Origin: Pseudomonas fluorescens
GTDB taxonomy: Bacteria > Pseudomonadota > Gammaproteobacteria > Pseudomonadales > Pseudomonadaceae
Direction of reading: 5' to 3'
DNA length: 64,000 nt
NCBI RefSeq assembly: GCF_003732425.1
Contig: NZ_MOBX01000003.1
Location: forward strand, 310,001 to 374,000
Position 1 is the stretch's first letter, and each line of letters begins with the position of its first letter. Positions 25,922 through 35,253 of this stretch are shown here, one piece after another. Position numbers and translations under genes: made by a program. Below the pieces are notes generated by a model. It did not search any database. It had not been told where the DNA came from and saw only the letters and a program-made list of their open reading frames with translations.

Positions 25922-26038
25922 GATGACCTCCCGTGAGTGGCAGCCGTGTCGCCTGAAGGGCTTATGCAATTGCCATGCTCAGCCCCACTGAAAACCGCCT
26001 GATTGGCTGAAGCCCTTGTAAATCGGGCCTTTCAAGAG

Positions 26039-26055
26039 TCGGCACAGTGCTTGCG
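26039..26055 (+). promoter_or_regulatory. sigma-54 promoter for the transglycosylase gene
   Basis: CGGCACAGTGCTTGCG matches the -24/-12 consensus TGGCACG-N4-TTGCW: GGCAC is intact and TTGC is intact, with exactly ten bases between GG and GC. It would start transcription about 60 bases before the ATG at 26127. The 5' untranslated region holds a dyad ATTGGGG-N6-CCCCAAT at 26078-26097. Confidence 0.7.
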
Positions 26056-26126
26056 TATGGCTCAAACGTGATCGGCCATTGGGGCATTTCCCCCAATTTA
26101 TCGGGGGCGATCCGGGGAGGCCCGAC

Positions 26127-26735
26127 ATGAAATTCCTTGCCAGCGGATTGCTCGGTTGTGTGCTGCTCAGCGGCGCCGCGCAGGCCGATGTGTTCATCTC
26201 GGTGGACGCCAAGGGCAGCTATGTACTGTCCAACGTTCACCGACCCGGACGCACCTACGAACGGGTGATCCGCGAGGCTGACGCCGCAGTGGCCAGCCTT
26301 GATCAGCAGCCGCAAATGATCGCCAACCAGCCCTACGCGGAACTGGTGTCGGCGGCGGCCAAGGTCAATCAATTACCCGAAGCGCTGTTGCACGCGGTGA
26401 TCAACGCCGAGTCCCACTACAACCCCGGCGCGACCTCAGCCAAAGGCGCGGGCGGGCTCATGCAGTTGATGCCCGACACCGCGCGGGAAATGGGCGTGAC
26501 CGACGTCTACGACCCCAAGGCCAACATCCAGGGCGGGGCCAAATACCTCAAGCGCCTGATGACCCTGTTCGACAACGACATCGCCCTCGCCGTGGCGGCC
26601 TACAACGCCGGGCCGGACGCAGTGCTCAGCCGTGGCCGGGTGATTCCGCCGTTCGCCGAAACCCAGCGGTATGTGCCGAACGTATTGCGTCAGTACCGGC
26701 GTTTGCAGGGCCTGGCCATGGATGCGCCGTTGTGA
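26127..26735 (+). CDS. secreted lytic transglycosylase (SLT family)
   Basis: A 202-residue murein hydrolase with a signal peptide (MKFLASGLLGCVLLSGAAQA), a short DUF4124-like N part, and an SLT domain. The catalytic glutamate is in INAESHYNP, followed by SAKGAGGLMQLMPDTA and the conserved AYNAGP. Such enzymes open peptidoglycan for envelope-spanning machines. It is divergent from gspG and has its own sigma-54 promoter, so it is well placed to make room for the secretion apparatus. The ATG at 26127 follows GGGGAGG. A strong inverted repeat follows its stop. Confidence 0.93.
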   Translation: MKFLASGLLGCVLLSGAAQADVFISVDAKGSYVLSNVHRPGRTYERVIREADAAVASLDQQPQMIANQPYAELVSAAAKVNQLPEALLHAVINAESHYNPGATSAKGAGGLMQLMPDTAREMGVTDVYDPKANIQGGAKYLKRLMTLFDNDIALAVAAYNAGPDAVLSRGRVIPPFAETQRYVPNVLRQYRRLQGLAMDAPL

Positions 26736-26742
26736 GCCCAAC

Positions 26743-26799
26743 CCGGTTTTCCCCACTTTCGGGGCAAACCGAAGACACCCGAAAAGTGGGGAAAACCGG
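26743..26799. terminator. long inverted repeat after the transglycosylase gene
   Basis: A 21-bp stem with one bulged base: left arm 26743-26763 (starts CCGGTTTTCCCCACTTT) and right arm 26778-26799 (ends AGTGGGGAAAACCGG), loop of about 14 bases. It begins five bases after the stop codon. It can terminate the upstream transcript, and its arms also contain the CCCC/GGGG half-sites of the putative regulator upstream of mnxG, so it may do both jobs. Confidence 0.7.
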
Positions 26800-26806
26800 T
26801 GGGGAA
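26749..26806. promoter_or_regulatory. candidate activator sites upstream of mnxG
   Basis: TTCCCC-ACTTTC-GGGG at 26749-26764 matches the recurring TTCCCC-N6-GGGGAA palindrome. A partial copy CCCG-AAAAGT-GGGGAA is centred at 26784.5, 82 bp before the -24 GG of mnxG, and a further GGGGAA half-site lies at 26801-26806. Enhancer function is inferred from repetition at other sigma-54 promoters in the window. Confidence 0.55.
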
Positions 26807-26864
26807 TATCCCCCGGATTCTCAAGTGCTCGCGGTAACTGATTGAACGGTAATGAAATTTTTTG

Positions 26865-26880
26865 TGGCACGCGGATTGCT
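26865..26880 (+). promoter_or_regulatory. sigma-54 promoter of mnxG
   Basis: TGGCACGCGGATTGCT is a full match to the sigma-54 consensus TGGCACG-N4-TTGCW. The expected transcript start is near 26891, about 45 bases before the ATG at 26936. This position rules out the longer mnxG frame beginning at 26852. Confidence 0.9.
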
Positions 26881-26935
26881 CCGAGGCATTTGTCGAGAAG
26901 TGTTCCCAAGAGCACCCACTACGAGGTTACTGATC

Positions 26936-29900
26936 ATGGCTGGCTTTCCTCACGCTCCGTCCCTGATTAACTGGCTGCTGATTCTGGCCTCGATGCTCAG
27001 CGTCGAACTGGCCGGCGCGGCCGTGCGTTGCGAGCGCAACCTGGTGGCCAACGTCGTCGCCTTCGATCAACCGCTGATGTTCAACCGCCTCGGTGCGCAG
27101 AACATCAACGGCATGATGTTCGCCCTGCGCCGCGATGTGGTCGATGAACATGAGCAGTCGCTGGCTTACGGCGGCGCCGCGGTGCCGGGCAAAGTCTCGC
27201 TGCGCCCGGACAAGCGGCCACGGCCGTTGGTGCTGCGCGTGGCCGCTGGCGATTGCCTGACGATCAATCTGCAGAACCTGCTCGACTATCAGGCCAACCC
27301 GAACAAGCACTTTGAAAACGAGAGCGAGGAGGAGGGCGCAAACGCCAACGGCGCGGAGGACTTCAAAGTCGACGAGCAGGTCGCCGACCGTCACGTCGGT
27401 TTCCAGGTCAACGGCCTGCAAGCGGTAAACAGCATCGACGACATTTCCTCGTTCACCGGGCGCAACGCCAACAGTCTGGTGCCACCGGGCGCGAGCCGCT
27501 CCTACACCTTGTTCGCCGAACGTGAAGGTGCGTTTGCCGTCAGCAGCCGTGGCGCGACGTTTGGCGGCGAGGGTGCTGCCGGCAACGTCGCCAACGGCCT
27601 GTTCGGCCAGGTCGTCGTGCTGCCCAAGGGCGGTCGCACTTATCGCAATACCCTCACCGAAGAAGAAATGCGCCTCGCCACCACCGGTCGCGCGCCCACC
27701 GGTCAACCCATCGTCGATTACCAGGCGCGCTACCCGCAGCGCGAACCGTGGCTGCGCGAAGGTAAGGCCGGCACGCCGATCATCAACATGGTCGACGGCA
27801 ATGAAATCATTTCCAGCGAAAGCGATGCGATTGTCATGGGCGGCAACGCCGACGGCAGTTTCCCGTCCAGCACCTATCCGCTGGAGTCGATGGGCAAACG
27901 CAACCCGGCGATCCCCAATCGGCTGGAACCGTTCCGTGATTTTGCCTCGCAGTTCCAGGACGAAACCGCCGCCACCCAAGCGTTCCCCGCGTACTGGGCC
28001 GATCCGGTGATGGCCCATGTGCTGGAGCCGACCCGCGACTCGTTCATGATCAACTATGGCTCCGGCGGCATGGGCGCCGAAGTGGTCGCCAACCGTTTGG
28101 GCGTGGGGCCGATGCACGACTGCCTGTCGTGTGCCTACGAAGAATTCTTTCTCAGCTCGCACACCGTCGGCGATGTGGCGATGCTGGTGGATGTGCCGGC
28201 CAACACCGGGCTTGAGAACATCGCCCCGGGCCAGATACCGCGCGCCGATCAGATCGGTGTGAAAGCGACCATGGCCCTGTATCCGTCGGAGCCATCGAAC
28301 GTCAACCACAGCTACATCGGTGACTTCGTCAAATTCCGCAATACCCACAATGGCCACGAACAGCACATCTTCCACCTGCACGGCCATCAGTGGCTGTTCA
28401 ACCCCAACGACGACAACTCCGATTACGTCGACGCCCAAGGCATCGGGCCGGGCGCCGGTTATACCTATGAGATCGCCAACGGTGGTTCGGGCAACCGCAA
28501 CCGCGTGGCCGGTGATGCGATCTATCACTGCCATTTCTATCCACACTTCGCCCAAGGCATGTGGTCCATGTGGCGGGTGCACGATGTGTTTGAAGAAGGC
28601 ACCCGGCTGGATGTTTCGCAGCAAGGCGCAGACGGCTATCACAGCGAACCGTTTGCCTTGCGCAGCGGCAAACCGGCGGTCGGGGCACGGGCCTTGCCCG
28701 ATGGTGAAATCGTCGCCGGTACACCGATTCCGGCCATCGTGCCGCTGCCGGGCAAAGCCATGGCGCCGATGCCGGGCAAAGTCGTGGTGGTGCCGAAAAT
28801 CGGTGAAACCCTGGTCGCCGGCAATGATGACGACGATGACGAAGAAGAGGGCGATGACGACGGTGACCACCATGGCGGTAACGCCGCTGGTCAAGCCATT
28901 GGCTCACTGGCGCTGGTCGATCGCAGCGAAGCCAACCGCAATGCCGACGGCAGCTTGAAAAACCCTGGCTATCCGTTCTGGATCGGCGGCATGGAAAGTT
29001 CGGTCGGCCAGCGTCCGCCAACGCCGCCACTGGACATGCTCGACGCGGCCACCGCGCAATCGCTCAAGGCCAGCGGCAAAGCGCTGTGGGCCAACCTCGA
29101 CCCGGCGCAGTCCGGCGGTTGGGATGGCGGCTTGCAGCGGCACGCACTCGACGGCGTCGCGGCCGGTGGCGAGGCACATACCGTGACCACTTCGCTGGAC
29201 TTCTCCAAGGAAGTCACCCGCGCCAAACCGATTTACCTGCCAGAAGAAGGCACCGAAGTCGAACAGGCCGCGATGGCCTTCCACGCGAAAAAAGATCACC
29301 CAAGTTATGCCTTGCTGCCCGGTAATCAAGTGGTGGCCAAGGCGTTCCGCACCAACGGTGCCTTGCCGATGGCCGGCGCGCCGTACTACGAGCCGTGCAT
29401 GGACGATCGGCAAAAACGCCTGACCAGCAATGCCGGCAGTGGCGAATTCAACAGCGGTGAACGCATCGACGGCATGTCCTTTGTCGGCGCCTCGACCTTC
29501 ACCGCCGACCGCCCACGGATCTACAAAGCCGCCAACATCCAGTTTGATGCGGTGTACAACAAAGTCGGTTATCACTTCCCGCAGGCGCGCATTCTCGCGC
29601 TGTGGGAAGACGCCTGGCCGGTGATCACCAAGCAGCGTCCGCCAGAGCCGCTGGTGATGCGCATGAACACCTTCGATTGCGTGCAATACCAGCAAACCAA
29701 CCTGGTGCCGGCTACTTACGAGATGGACGATTATCAGGTGCGCACGCCGACCGACGTGATCGGCCAGCACATTCACCTGCCGAAGTGGGATCTGACCTCG
29801 GCGGACGGCTCCTCCAACGGCTGGAACTACGAGGACGGCGTGCTCTCGCCCGGCGCCGTGCAGGAACGCATTCACGCGATCCGCGAGTTCAACCAGTGCG

Positions 29901-32767
29901 CCGGTACTGATCCGCGTGACGGCACTCAAGCCTGCCCGAAAGCCAAGAACCATCCGTTCTTCGGCCAGTACGGCCGCGCCGACTGGCTGGGTGCGCGCAC
30001 GGCGATGCAGCGCTGGTTCGTCGATCCGGTGGTCAACGCCAAAGGCGTCGATCGCGGCCTCGGCACGATCTTCACCCACGACCACTTAGGCCCATCGACG
30101 CACCAACAAATCGGTCTGTACGCAACCGTGCTTGCAGAGCCGGCCGGTTCCACCTGGTTCCACGCCGAAACCGGCGAGCCTCTCTACAGCGGCGCGCGGC
30201 AGGACGGCGGGCCGACTTCGTGGCAAGCGGTGATCAACACCGGTGACCTCGACGGCGATGGCAAGAACGACAGCTTCCGCGAGTTCTTCCTCGAGTACAG
30301 CGACTTCCAGCACGCCTATGAAGCCGGCGTCTATGTGGGGGCCGGTCCCAACGGCGTGCCGAATGCGCAGGCGTTCCCGGCCACCGCCGACAGCTTCCGT
30401 TACGCGATCAATCCGCCAGTGCGCAACAACGCCAGCAACTTGCTTGAAGGGGTGCTGGAGGTGCAGGGCGGTCAGGTCCCGGGCTGCCCGAGCCGGCCAT
30501 GCCCGCAGGCGATTTCGGTGGATGATCCGGGCATGTTCGTCGTCAACTATCGCAACGAACCGCTGGCCCTGCGCGTGTACGACCCGAACAAGGTCGGCCC
30601 GGACGGCAAGCGCGGCATGCAGGCCGACGGCCTCGGCGGTGATCTGGCGTTCGCCATGCAAAGCCGTACCGACCGGGCGATTCCGGCGATGAACCTGGCG
30701 CCGAATCTGCTCACCTCGGCGACCGGTCCAACCGGTGGCACCACGCTCTTCCCGCCGCACATCAACAAGGGCGGCGCCGAGCCGGGCGATCCATTCACGC
30801 CGATGCTGCGCACCTATACCGGCGACAACGTGCGGCTGCGGGTGCATGCCGGTGGCCATGAAGAAGAGCACAACGTCACCCTGCACGGTGTGAAATGGCT
30901 GCAGAGCGGTTCCGGTTTCGGCAACAGCTCCAACTCCGGCTGGCGCGCGTCGCAGATGATCGGCATCTCCGAGCAGATGGGCTTCATTGCGCCGGTGTCG
31001 ATGTTGTCCAGTTCGGCGGCGACCACGGGCGACTATCTGTACTCGATGGATGCCTCGATCGAAGGCTACTGGAGCGGTATCTGGGGCGTGATGCGCAACT
31101 ACACCGCCAAACGCAGCGACTTGTTTGCTATCCCAAATAATCCAAGCCCGGCGGGCATGCGCAACACCGTGGCGTTCGAGGGCAGTTGCCCGCGTTATGG
31201 TGCCAATCCTAACGGCATTGGCACTCGGCCCACTGTGCAGCGCAACTATGAAGTGGTCGCGGCACTGGCCAACGACATTCTCGGCAACGCGCTGGGCCTG
31301 ACCATCGGCGATCCCGAAGGGCTCGGCCAGCATGTCGGCGGACCGCTGAATCCGGCGGGCGGCACCCTGGTGCTGAACTCGCGCACGGTGAGCATTCCGC
31401 AAGTTACCGTGACCGATCCGGAAGATGGCGAAACCATCACCATCGGTGGGCAGAGCGGGCCGCTGCATGATCCGACCGCGATCCTCTATGTGCGTAAATC
31501 CGATCTCGATCCGGTGAGTGGCAAGCTGAAACCCGGCATCCCGGTTGAACCGCTGGTGCTGCGCGCAGCGGCGGGGGATTGCATCAACATCACCCTGGAA
31601 AACCGTCTGCCGAGCGTGATGCCTGACCTGACGCAAACTGCGGTGATGCAAGGCATGGTCAAGCGTGATCGCAACAGTGGTCTGGGTTCGACCACCTTCA
31701 GCAACAACCTGATGCGGCCGTCCAGCCACGTCGGTCTGCACGCGCAGTTGTTGGCGTATGACATCACCAAATCCGACGGCGCCAACGTCGGCGCCAACCC
31801 GATCCAGACCGTGCCACCGCGTGTCGGCAACAGCGGCGCGTACCCGACGCGTACCTATCAGTACTACGCCGGGCACCTGGAGCGTGAAGGCAAACCGGTG
31901 ACTCAACTGGGCCGTAGCGTCGACAACATCAACGCCACGGCGGTGGAGTTCGGCGGTTTGAACATCACCCCGGCGGACGTGATCAAGCAACCACAAAAAG
32001 GCCTTGGCGGGGCGATGAGCATCCTGCCGATTGGCGCAACCTGGGTTGACGATGCGCGCAAGGCCAACGCCACGGTTACGGCGCCAGGGCAAACCAGCTA
32101 CCGCGACTTTGCGATGGTCTGGCACAAGGCGTTGAACACTCGTTGGGCCAATGGCCGGCCGGTGGAAGGGATTGCCGCTGAGGGCTTCGGCGTGCCGACC
32201 GATCCGCAGGACAACTCAAGCATGGCGATCAACTACAAGACCGAGCCGCTGTGGTATCGCTTCGGCCTCGCCCCGGATGCACCGTTCGGGCATGCCGATG
32301 GCGCGGGTTACGGCGACATGAGCAATGCGCACATGGCTTACAGCAATGCGCTGGTCGGTGGCGATCCGCAGACGCCGGTGCTGTATGCCAAACCCGGGCA
32401 GCCATTCCGTACGCACATTCTGATGCCGAGCGGTGGCAGTCGTGGCACCACGTTCCAGCTCGACGGGCATGTCTGGTCGGTGAACCCGTTCCAGGCCGAG
32501 AAGAGCGACACCGGTGGTTATCCGATGGGCTCGCCGGGCGTCGGCTCGGTGCGCTTCGGTTACAACCCGATGTCGATGTACATCGGTGCCCACGAAAGCA
32601 TCCTGCCGGCCGCGCACTTCAGCTTCATGATCCCCAGCGCCGGCGGCAGCAATGCAATCTCGGGGGATTACCTGTTCCGCGACTACGCCGCTTACGGCAA
32701 TACCTCCGGGTTATGGGGATTGCTGCGTGTGACCAACGAACCGGAACCGGCACCACCAAGCCAGTAG
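26936..32767 (+). CDS. mnxG: manganese-oxidising multicopper oxidase MnxG
   Basis: A giant (1943-residue) multicopper oxidase that oxidises Mn(II) to Mn(IV) oxide in relatives such as P. putida GB-1. The signal region is MAGFPHAPSLINWLLILASM...LAGA. Cupredoxin copper-site motifs include HIFHLHGHQW, YHCHFYPHFAQGMW (type 1/type 3), THDHLGPSTHQQIG, HEEEHNVTLHGVKW, HVGLHAQLL and FQLDGHVWS, spread over several domains. Between two domains (nt about 28826-28880) is an acidic/His run of Asp, Glu and His that could bind metal. The ATG at 26936 has GAGG nine bases before it and lies downstream of a consensus sigma-54 promoter. Export is probably through Sec or Tat followed by the neighbouring type II-like system. 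Confidence 0.88.
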   Translation: MAGFPHAPSLINWLLILASMLSVELAGAAVRCERNLVANVVAFDQPLMFNRLGAQNINGMMFALRRDVVDEHEQSLAYGGAAVPGKVSLRPDKRPRPLVLRVAAGDCLTINLQNLLDYQANPNKHFENESEEEGANANGAEDFKVDEQVADRHVGFQVNGLQAVNSIDDISSFTGRNANSLVPPGASRSYTLFAEREGAFAVSSRGATFGGEGAAGNVANGLFGQVVVLPKGGRTYRNTLTEEEMRLATTGRAPTGQPIVDYQARYPQREPWLREGKAGTPIINMVDGNEIISSESDAIVMGGNADGSFPSSTYPLESMGKRNPAIPNRLEPFRDFASQFQDETAATQAFPAYWADPVMAHVLEPTRDSFMINYGSGGMGAEVVANRLGVGPMHDCLSCAYEEFFLSSHTVGDVAMLVDVPANTGLENIAPGQIPRADQIGVKATMALYPSEPSNVNHSYIGDFVKFRNTHNGHEQHIFHLHGHQWLFNPNDDNSDYVDAQGIGPGAGYTYEIANGGSGNRNRVAGDAIYHCHFYPHFAQGMWSMWRVHDVFEEGTRLDVSQQGADGYHSEPFALRSGKPAVGARALPDGEIVAGTPIPAIVPLPGKAMAPMPGKVVVVPKIGETLVAGNDDDDDEEEGDDDGDHHGGNAAGQAIGSLALVDRSEANRNADGSLKNPGYPFWIGGMESSVGQRPPTPPLDMLDAATAQSLKASGKALWANLDPAQSGGWDGGLQRHALDGVAAGGEAHTVTTSLDFSKEVTRAKPIYLPEEGTEVEQAAMAFHAKKDHPSYALLPGNQVVAKAFRTNGALPMAGAPYYEPCMDDRQKRLTSNAGSGEFNSGERIDGMSFVGASTFTADRPRIYKAANIQFDAVYNKVGYHFPQARILALWEDAWPVITKQRPPEPLVMRMNTFDCVQYQQTNLVPATYEMDDYQVRTPTDVIGQHIHLPKWDLTSADGSSNGWNYEDGVLSPGAVQERIHAIREFNQCAGTDPRDGTQACPKAKNHPFFGQYGRADWLGARTAMQRWFVDPVVNAKGVDRGLGTIFTHDHLGPSTHQQIGLYATVLAEPAGSTWFHAETGEPLYSGARQDGGPTSWQAVINTGDLDGDGKNDSFREFFLEYSDFQHAYEAGVYVGAGPNGVPNAQAFPATADSFRYAINPPVRNNASNLLEGVLEVQGGQVPGCPSRPCPQAISVDDPGMFVVNYRNEPLALRVYDPNKVGPDGKRGMQADGLGGDLAFAMQSRTDRAIPAMNLAPNLLTSATGPTGGTTLFPPHINKGGAEPGDPFTPMLRTYTGDNVRLRVHAGGHEEEHNVTLHGVKWLQSGSGFGNSSNSGWRASQMIGISEQMGFIAPVSMLSSSAATTGDYLYSMDASIEGYWSGIWGVMRNYTAKRSDLFAIPNNPSPAGMRNTVAFEGSCPRYGANPNGIGTRPTVQRNYEVVAALANDILGNALGLTIGDPEGLGQHVGGPLNPAGGTLVLNSRTVSIPQVTVTDPEDGETITIGGQSGPLHDPTAILYVRKSDLDPVSGKLKPGIPVEPLVLRAAAGDCINITLENRLPSVMPDLTQTAVMQGMVKRDRNSGLGSTTFSNNLMRPSSHVGLHAQLLAYDITKSDGANVGANPIQTVPPRVGNSGAYPTRTYQYYAGHLEREGKPVTQLGRSVDNINATAVEFGGLNITPADVIKQPQKGLGGAMSILPIGATWVDDARKANATVTAPGQTSYRDFAMVWHKALNTRWANGRPVEGIAAEGFGVPTDPQDNSSMAINYKTEPLWYRFGLAPDAPFGHADGAGYGDMSNAHMAYSNALVGGDPQTPVLYAKPGQPFRTHILMPSGGSRGTTFQLDGHVWSVNPFQAEKSDTGGYPMGSPGVGSVRFGYNPMSMYIGAHESILPAAHFSFMIPSAGGSNAISGDYLFRDYAAYGNTSGLWGLLRVTNEPEPAPPSQ

Positions 32768-32783
32768 GCACAACGAAGAGCTT

Positions 32784-33273
32784 TGTGGGAGCGAGCCTGC
32801 TCGCGAATGGGCCCGACTCGATTCTGGACGGTGCGGCAGATGACGCCTTCGCGAGCAGGCTCGCTCCCACAGGGGATGGTGGTTGGCAGTGAGGTTGGCG
32901 GGATGAATGCAAATCCCTTGTGGGAGCGAGCCTGCTCGCGAATGGGAGCAACCCGGTTTTTGAGGGTGAGGCTGAAGACGCCATCGCGAGCAGGCTCACT
33001 CCTACAGGGGCCGGTGGTGGGCAGTGAGGATGCGGTAGGAATGCAAATCCCTTGTGGGAGCGAGCCTGCTCGCGAATGGGAGCAACCCGGTTTTTGAGGG
33101 TGAGGCTGAAGACGCCATCGCGAGCAGGCTCACTCCTACAGGGGCCGGTGGTGGGCAGTGAGGATGCGGTAGGAATGCAAATCCCTTGTGGGAGCGAGCT
33201 TGCTCGCGAATGGGAGCAACTCGGTTTTCGAGGGTTAGGCGCAAGACGCCTTCGCGCGCAGGCTCGCTCCCAC
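32784..33273. repeat. array of four REPINs, three on a 134-bp tandem unit
   Basis: Four inverted REP pairs lie in the 549-bp gap after mnxG: 32784-32871, 32919-33006, 33053-33140 and 33187-33273. The last three sit on a direct repeat of 134 bp beginning AATGCAAATCCCTTGTGGGA at 32906, 33040 and 33174; the first two units are nearly identical, the third has diverged. No gene is seen in this gap. Confidence 0.93.
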
Positions 33274-33316
33274 AGGGGCCGGTGTTTTGCCAGATGAATA
33301 GGTAGGGGAGTGATAG

Positions 33317-35239
33317 ATGAACAGGATCATCAACATCATCGGTATTTGCACACTGGCCCTGGCCGGGGCGTTGCTGACGCTGAGTGAGATTACCTTGGCG
33401 CAAACCGGGGCGGGTCAGACGCTGAACCGTGATGGCGTGGCGGTGGATTTCAACCTCATGCCACTGGCCGCCGACGGCAAACTGCGTGAAGGTGAATTCG
33501 CCGATGTGCAGTTCCGCGTCACTGACAGCGCTTCCGGCCAGCCGTTGTCTGGCGTGGCACCGGGGGCTTGGGTCGATCCGCAAACCCTCGCCGCCGATCA
33601 AGCCCAGGGCCGAGATCAAAGCTGCAAAGCCCGGGTCGGGGTATTCCTCAAGTCCAACATCGGCGCGCGGCCATTGCTCGACCTCAACAGCTATTTCCTG
33701 CTGGTGATGAACCGCGACGCCAGCATCGCCGTGGTCGATCCGTCGGTGTCGGTCGGCGGCATCACCAGCACCCTGGCGCGCATCGAACTCAAGCAACCGC
33801 CGATGGACTGGGTCACGCCCAAAGACAACAAACGCGTGTTCGTCTCGATGCCGACGGCCGGCGAAGTGGCCGTGATCGACAGCGAGCAATTCAAAGTCAT
33901 CGACTCGATCGCCGCCGGCAGCCAGCCAGTGCGCGTGGCGCTGCAACCGGACGAGCGCCTGCTGTGGGTCGGCAACAACGCCAGCAAAACCGAAGACTCC
34001 GGCGTCACGGTGATCGACAGCCAAAGCCTCAAACCCCTCAAACACTTGCAGACCGGGCGCGGCCACCACGAAATCAGCTTCAGCAAGGACAGCCGTTTCG
34101 CCTTCGTCAGCAACCGCGACGACGGCACCGTCAGCGTGATCGACATCGCCAGCCTGAACATCGTCCAGCAGATCAAAACCGGCTCACACCCGTTGTCGGT
34201 CGCGTATTCGCCACTGTCCGGCGCGGTGTATGTGGCCGACGGCAAGGACGGCACCGTGACCGTGATCGACGCCAACACTCACGCCCTCCGCCAGGTGATC
34301 AAGTTGCAGCAAGGCCTCGGTCCCATGGGCTTCAGCGCCGATGGCCGCTTCGGTGTGGTGCTCAACACCGTGGAAAACCGCGCCACGGTCATCGACGCCG
34401 CGACCAACAGCGCCATCCATGATCTGGACGTTTCCGCCGAGCCCTACCAAGTGGTGTTCACCCAGGCCTACGCCTACATACGCGGGCTCGCCTCGCCAAA
34501 AGTCACCATGATCAACCTGTCCTCCCTCGGCGAAGGCCGCCAGCCGATCAGTCAGGGCTTCGAAGCCGGCCCGCAACCACCGCGTATGGCCGGGGATTTA
34601 CCGCTGGCCTCAAGCCTGGCGGTGTCCCGGGACGACAACGCGGTGTTCGTGGTCAACCCGGTCGACAACACCACCTACTTCTACGCCGAAGGCATGAACG
34701 CGCCGATGTCCGGTTACCCCAACCGTGGCCAGATTGCCCGCGCTGCCATGGTCATCGACCGCAGCCTGCGCGAGGTTTCGCCGGGGCTGTACAGCGCGCG
34801 GGTGAGGCTGCCGACGGCGGGGCGATTCGATGTGGCGTTTCTGCTCAACCAGCCGAACATCATTCATTGCTTTACCGCGCAGATTGAGCCTGACGGCAAG
34901 CAGCAAAAACACCTCGGCCAGCCGAAAGTCGAGTTTCTCCTCGACAAGACTGCCGTGGCGCTCAACGACCCCTACGTTGTGCGCTTCCGCATCGTTCAAG
35001 GCAAAGACAAAACCCAGCGCAGCGGCGTCAAAGACGTGCAATTGCGCTACTACCTCGCGCCCACCTCGCATCCGCGTGAAGTGGCGGCGCTGGAAGTCGC
35101 CGATGGCGTGTACGAAGCGCCGATCACCCTCGACCGCAGCGGCGCCTGGTACCTGCATGTGCGTGCGGCATCGCTGGGCGCCGGTTTCGATGACAAGACC
35201 TTTGCCAGTGTTCGGGTAGCCCCCGGCCTGGCCCGTTGA
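33317..35239 (+). CDS. secreted YVTN/cytochrome-d1-like beta-propeller protein
   Basis: A 640-residue exported protein. After a signal peptide (IIGICTLALAGALLTLSEITLAQ) comes an Ig-like segment, then residues about 130-440 with seven-bladed propeller repeats such as VFVSMPTAGEVAVIDSEQFKVIDSIAAG, FVSNRDDGTVSVIDIASLNIVQQI and VYVADGKDGTVTVIDANTHAL. The C-terminal third has beta-sandwich segments (LYSARVRLPTAGRFDVAFLLN). No haem motif is seen. It starts the operon with two SCO proteins and a cytochrome, so a scaffold or redox-partner role for MnxG is plausible. GGGGAG precedes the ATG. Confidence 0.85.
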   Translation: MNRIINIIGICTLALAGALLTLSEITLAQTGAGQTLNRDGVAVDFNLMPLAADGKLREGEFADVQFRVTDSASGQPLSGVAPGAWVDPQTLAADQAQGRDQSCKARVGVFLKSNIGARPLLDLNSYFLLVMNRDASIAVVDPSVSVGGITSTLARIELKQPPMDWVTPKDNKRVFVSMPTAGEVAVIDSEQFKVIDSIAAGSQPVRVALQPDERLLWVGNNASKTEDSGVTVIDSQSLKPLKHLQTGRGHHEISFSKDSRFAFVSNRDDGTVSVIDIASLNIVQQIKTGSHPLSVAYSPLSGAVYVADGKDGTVTVIDANTHALRQVIKLQQGLGPMGFSADGRFGVVLNTVENRATVIDAATNSAIHDLDVSAEPYQVVFTQAYAYIRGLASPKVTMINLSSLGEGRQPISQGFEAGPQPPRMAGDLPLASSLAVSRDDNAVFVVNPVDNTTYFYAEGMNAPMSGYPNRGQIARAAMVIDRSLREVSPGLYSARVRLPTAGRFDVAFLLNQPNIIHCFTAQIEPDGKQQKHLGQPKVEFLLDKTAVALNDPYVVRFRIVQGKDKTQRSGVKDVQLRYYLAPTSHPREVAALEVADGVYEAPITLDRSGAWYLHVRAASLGAGFDDKTFASVRVAPGLAR

Positions 35240-35253
35240 AGAGGAGTTTCGAC

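Noticed and set aside
25922..25990. Possible sigma-54 promoter reading toward gspG (GG-N10-GC matches)
   Set aside because: The better match would start transcription inside the ribosome site and the other has poor -24 and -12 boxes, so I did not list it.
26852..26935. Upstream in-frame ATG for mnxG at 26852
   Set aside because: It lies before the consensus sigma-54 promoter, so it would not be on the transcript; the ATG at 26936 also gives a proper signal peptide.
26927..28894. Long open frame on the minus strand opposite mnxG (655 codons), and similar ones at 28904-30085 and 30086-32125
   Set aside because: Antisense shadows of high-GC coding sequence; compositions are His/Arg-rich without any domain, and the plus strand has clear copper-oxidase motifs.
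32784..33273. Regular array of palindromes, at first sight like a CRISPR
   Set aside because: The repeats are inverted REP pairs on a 134-bp unit, spacers are repeated rather than unique, and no cas gene is present.
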